NCBI RefSeq assembly: GCF_900111825.1
Contig: NZ_FOJM01000011.1
Coordinates: forward strand, 165,949-229,948
DNA length: 64,000 nt
Direction: 5' to 3'
DNA from: Pedobacter suwonensis
GTDB taxonomy: Bacteria; Bacteroidota; Bacteroidia; Sphingobacteriales; Sphingobacteriaceae
Both the position numbers and the translations under genes were made by a program. Positions 62,563 through 64,000 of this stretch are shown one piece after another (the stretch's first letter is position 1; each line of letters begins with the position of its first letter). Below the pieces are notes generated by a model. That model was not told where the DNA came from and did no database searches. It saw nothing but the letters and a program-made list of their open reading frames with translations.

Positions 62563-63588
62563 ATGAAAAAAGAAATAAGCACTGCAAATCCAGATAAATT
62601 AAAAGCCCTTCAGCTTACTTTAGATAAACTAGAGAAATCATATGGTAAAGGTACCATCATGAAACTTGGCGATACTGCTGTTGAACCGATAGACTTTATT
62701 TCTACCGGATCAATCAGTTTAGATATTGCTTTAGGCATTGGCGGTATTCCAAAAGGACGTATCATCGAGATTTATGGACCAGAATCTTCCGGTAAAACAA
62801 CTTTAGCTACACACATCATTGCCGAAGCACAGAAAAAAGGCGGTATCGCTGCTTTTATTGATGCGGAGCATGCTTTCGATCAGTTTTATGCCAAGAAACT
62901 AGGCGTAGATACCGATAACCTCTTAATTTCTCAACCCGATAACGGTGAGCAGGCATTGGAAATTGCCGATAATTTAATCCGCTCCGGCGCTATAGATGTA
63001 ATCGTAATTGACTCTGTTGCAGCTTTGGTTCCTAAAAGTGAAATTGAAGGTGAAATGGGCGACAGTAAAATGGGTTTACATGCCCGTTTGATGAGTCAGG
63101 CTTTACGTAAATTAACCGGAACGATTTCCAAAACCGGATGTTGCTGTATCTTTATCAACCAGTTACGTGATAAAATCGGCGTAATGTTTGGTAACCCAGA
63201 AACCACAACCGGTGGTAACGCTTTGAAATTTTATGCATCGGTACGTTTAGATATCCGTCGTATTTCACAAATCAAAGACTCTGACGAAGTTTCCGGTAAC
63301 CGTGTTAAAGTAAAAATTGTTAAAAATAAAGTGGCTCCTCCTTTCCGTATTGCAGAATTTGATGTGATGTTTGGAGAAGGTATTTCCAAAAATGGCGAGA
63401 TTATCGACTTAGGTGTCGATTTTGGCATCATCAAAAAAGCCGGCTCATGGTTCTCTTATGGAGATACCAAGCTGGGACAAGGCAGAGATGCAGTAAAACA
63501 ATTATTGAGCGACAATCCTGAACTTGCAGAGGAACTAGAAAATAAGATCAAAACCGAAGTAACGGGCGAGCATCTGGCAGAAAAATAA
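62563..63588 (+). CDS. recA: Recombinase RecA
   Basis: ATP-dependent strand-exchange protein of homologous recombination and the damage response. It is 341 residues, typical. Walker [10 protein letters not shown] is near 72-80, the catalytic Glu lies in DAEHAFD, Walker [11 protein letters not shown] near 145, loop L1 [20 protein letters not shown] near 158-178, and loop L2 [18 protein letters not shown] near 208-225. A terminator follows. Confidence 0.98.
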   Translation: MKKEISTANPDKLKALQLTLDKLEKSYGKGTIMKLGDTAVEPIDFISTGSISLDIALGIGGIPKGRIIEIYGPESSGKTTLATHIIAEAQKKGGIAAFIDAEHAFDQFYAKKLGVDTDNLLISQPDNGEQALEIADNLIRSGAIDVIVIDSVAALVPKSEIEGEMGDSKMGLHARLMSQALRKLTGTISKTGCCCIFINQLRDKIGVMFGNPETTTGGNALKFYASVRLDIRRISQIKDSDEVSGNRVKVKIVKNKVAPPFRIAEFDVMFGEGISKNGEIIDLGVDFGIIKKAGSWFSYGDTKLGQGRDAVKQLLSDNPELAEELENKIKTEVTGEHLAEK

Positions 63589-63615
63589 GCCTGATCAATT
63601 TAGTCTGTGAATATA

Positions 63616-63652
63616 GAAAAAGCGTCCTGATTTTAAAATCAGGACGCTTTTT
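63616..63652 (+). terminator. Terminator of recA
   Basis: AAAAAGCGTCCTGATTTT and AAAATCAGGACGCTTTTT are exact complements, with six T at the end. It lies about 28 bases after the recA stop. Confidence 0.93.
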
Positions 63653-63663
63653 TATTCCAACAT

Positions 63664-64000
63664 CTGTCTAGTCCTAATATAGCGATACAAAAAACTAGTA
63701 TCCTTATGGAGGAAAAAACAAATTATTCGAAACGTAGTCAGAAAGATTACACCTTAAGCTTTAAACTTCAAGTAGTTAGCGAGGTTGAAAATGGGACATT
63801 GAGTTTATCTCAAGCTAAAGTTAAATACGGTATACAGGGTGACAGCACCGTTCGTAAATGGTTGCAAAAATATGGTAACTTTGATTGGGAGCATAAATCT
63901 CCTTTTCATATGCCCAAGACACCTGAACAGAAAATCCTGGAGTTGGAAGCTAAACTCAAACTCCTGGAGAAACAAAATGCTTTCCTGTCTGCCCAGAACA
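63664..64000 (+). mobile_element. IS3-family insertion sequence, left end (cut by window end)
   Basis: The likely left end starts near 63664 (CTGTCTAGTCCTAATATAGC), 42 bases before the transposase ATG. The right end, the second frame (orfB) and target duplication lie beyond the window. It is inserted just after the recA terminator. Confidence 0.65.
63706..64000 (+). CDS. IS3-family transposase OrfA, N-terminal part
   Basis: The frame is open from ATG 63706 to the window end, giving 98 residues without a stop. It begins MEEKTNYSKRSQKDYTLSFK, then a helix-turn-helix with ENGTLSLSQAKVKYGIQGDS and VRKWLQKYGN, and a C-terminal leucine-zipper coil (ILELEAKLKLLEKQNAFL), the layout of IS3 OrfA. OrfB should follow, joined by a programmed -1 frameshift in this family. 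Confidence 0.88.
   Translation, partial: MEEKTNYSKRSQKDYTLSFKLQVVSEVENGTLSLSQAKVKYGIQGDSTVRKWLQKYGNFDWEHKSPFHMPKTPEQKILELEAKLKLLEKQNAFLSAQN

Overview
The window reads as chromosome of a Bacteroidota species of the Sphingobacteriaceae, most like Pedobacter. The reasons are A+T-rich coding with few Shine-Dalgarno sites, TAnnTTTG-type -7 promoter boxes, a SusC/SusD pair, a GH97 enzyme, ECF sigma factors and many short intergenic hairpin repeats. The genus is inferred from family content only; no 16S gene is present.

Layout. 1-14 kb: a long plus-strand branched-chain amino acid cluster, ilvB-ilvN-(VOC, DinB)-ilvC-leuC-(ABM)-leuD-(tandem ABC ATPase)-leuB-leuA-ilvA-cupin. Almost every internal gap carries a different hairpin repeat. 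14-20.5 kb: envelope genes (DUF4230 protein, lipoprotein, orphan ABC ATPase) and a minus-strand ECF sigma / anti-sigma-like / outer-membrane-barrel module. 21-29 kb: GH97 glycosidase, tRNA-Ala(GGC), a HAD hydrolase and CAT-like acyltransferase pair divergent from a Crp/Fnr regulator, a beta-carbonic anhydrase, and kduI-kduD for unsaturated uronate breakdown. 29-32.7 kb: a repeat-rich island with a long imperfect palindrome, then an unfamiliar overlapping pair (a protein of four ~98-residue repeats and a degenerate NTase-HEPN-like protein) divergent from an HTH/S24 regulator. 33-38 kb: an orphan SusC/SusD pair. 38-48 kb: DUF218 protein, secreted hypothetical, msrA, a three-gene secreted phosphoesterase operon, and an M23 peptidase lipoprotein. 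47.8-54.5 kb: uvrA-lysE-like operon, a second ECF sigma factor with a 64-residue neighbour, and an MFS exporter. 54.9-61 kb: two overlapping fatty acid desaturases divergent from an HTH protein, then a DUF3347 protein and a multicopper oxidase with a C-terminal barrel-like extension. 61.7-64 kb: nth, recA and the start of an IS3-family element cut by the window end.

The most unusual coding locus is the four-repeat/HEPN/S24 unit at 29898-32631. The most unusual non-coding content is a set of at least four dispersed repeat families, some MITE-like with short inverted ends, plus the ~205-nt palindrome at 29501-29705. No CRISPR array, rRNA operon or complete mobile element was seen. All repeat relationships were judged by eye, without computed alignments.
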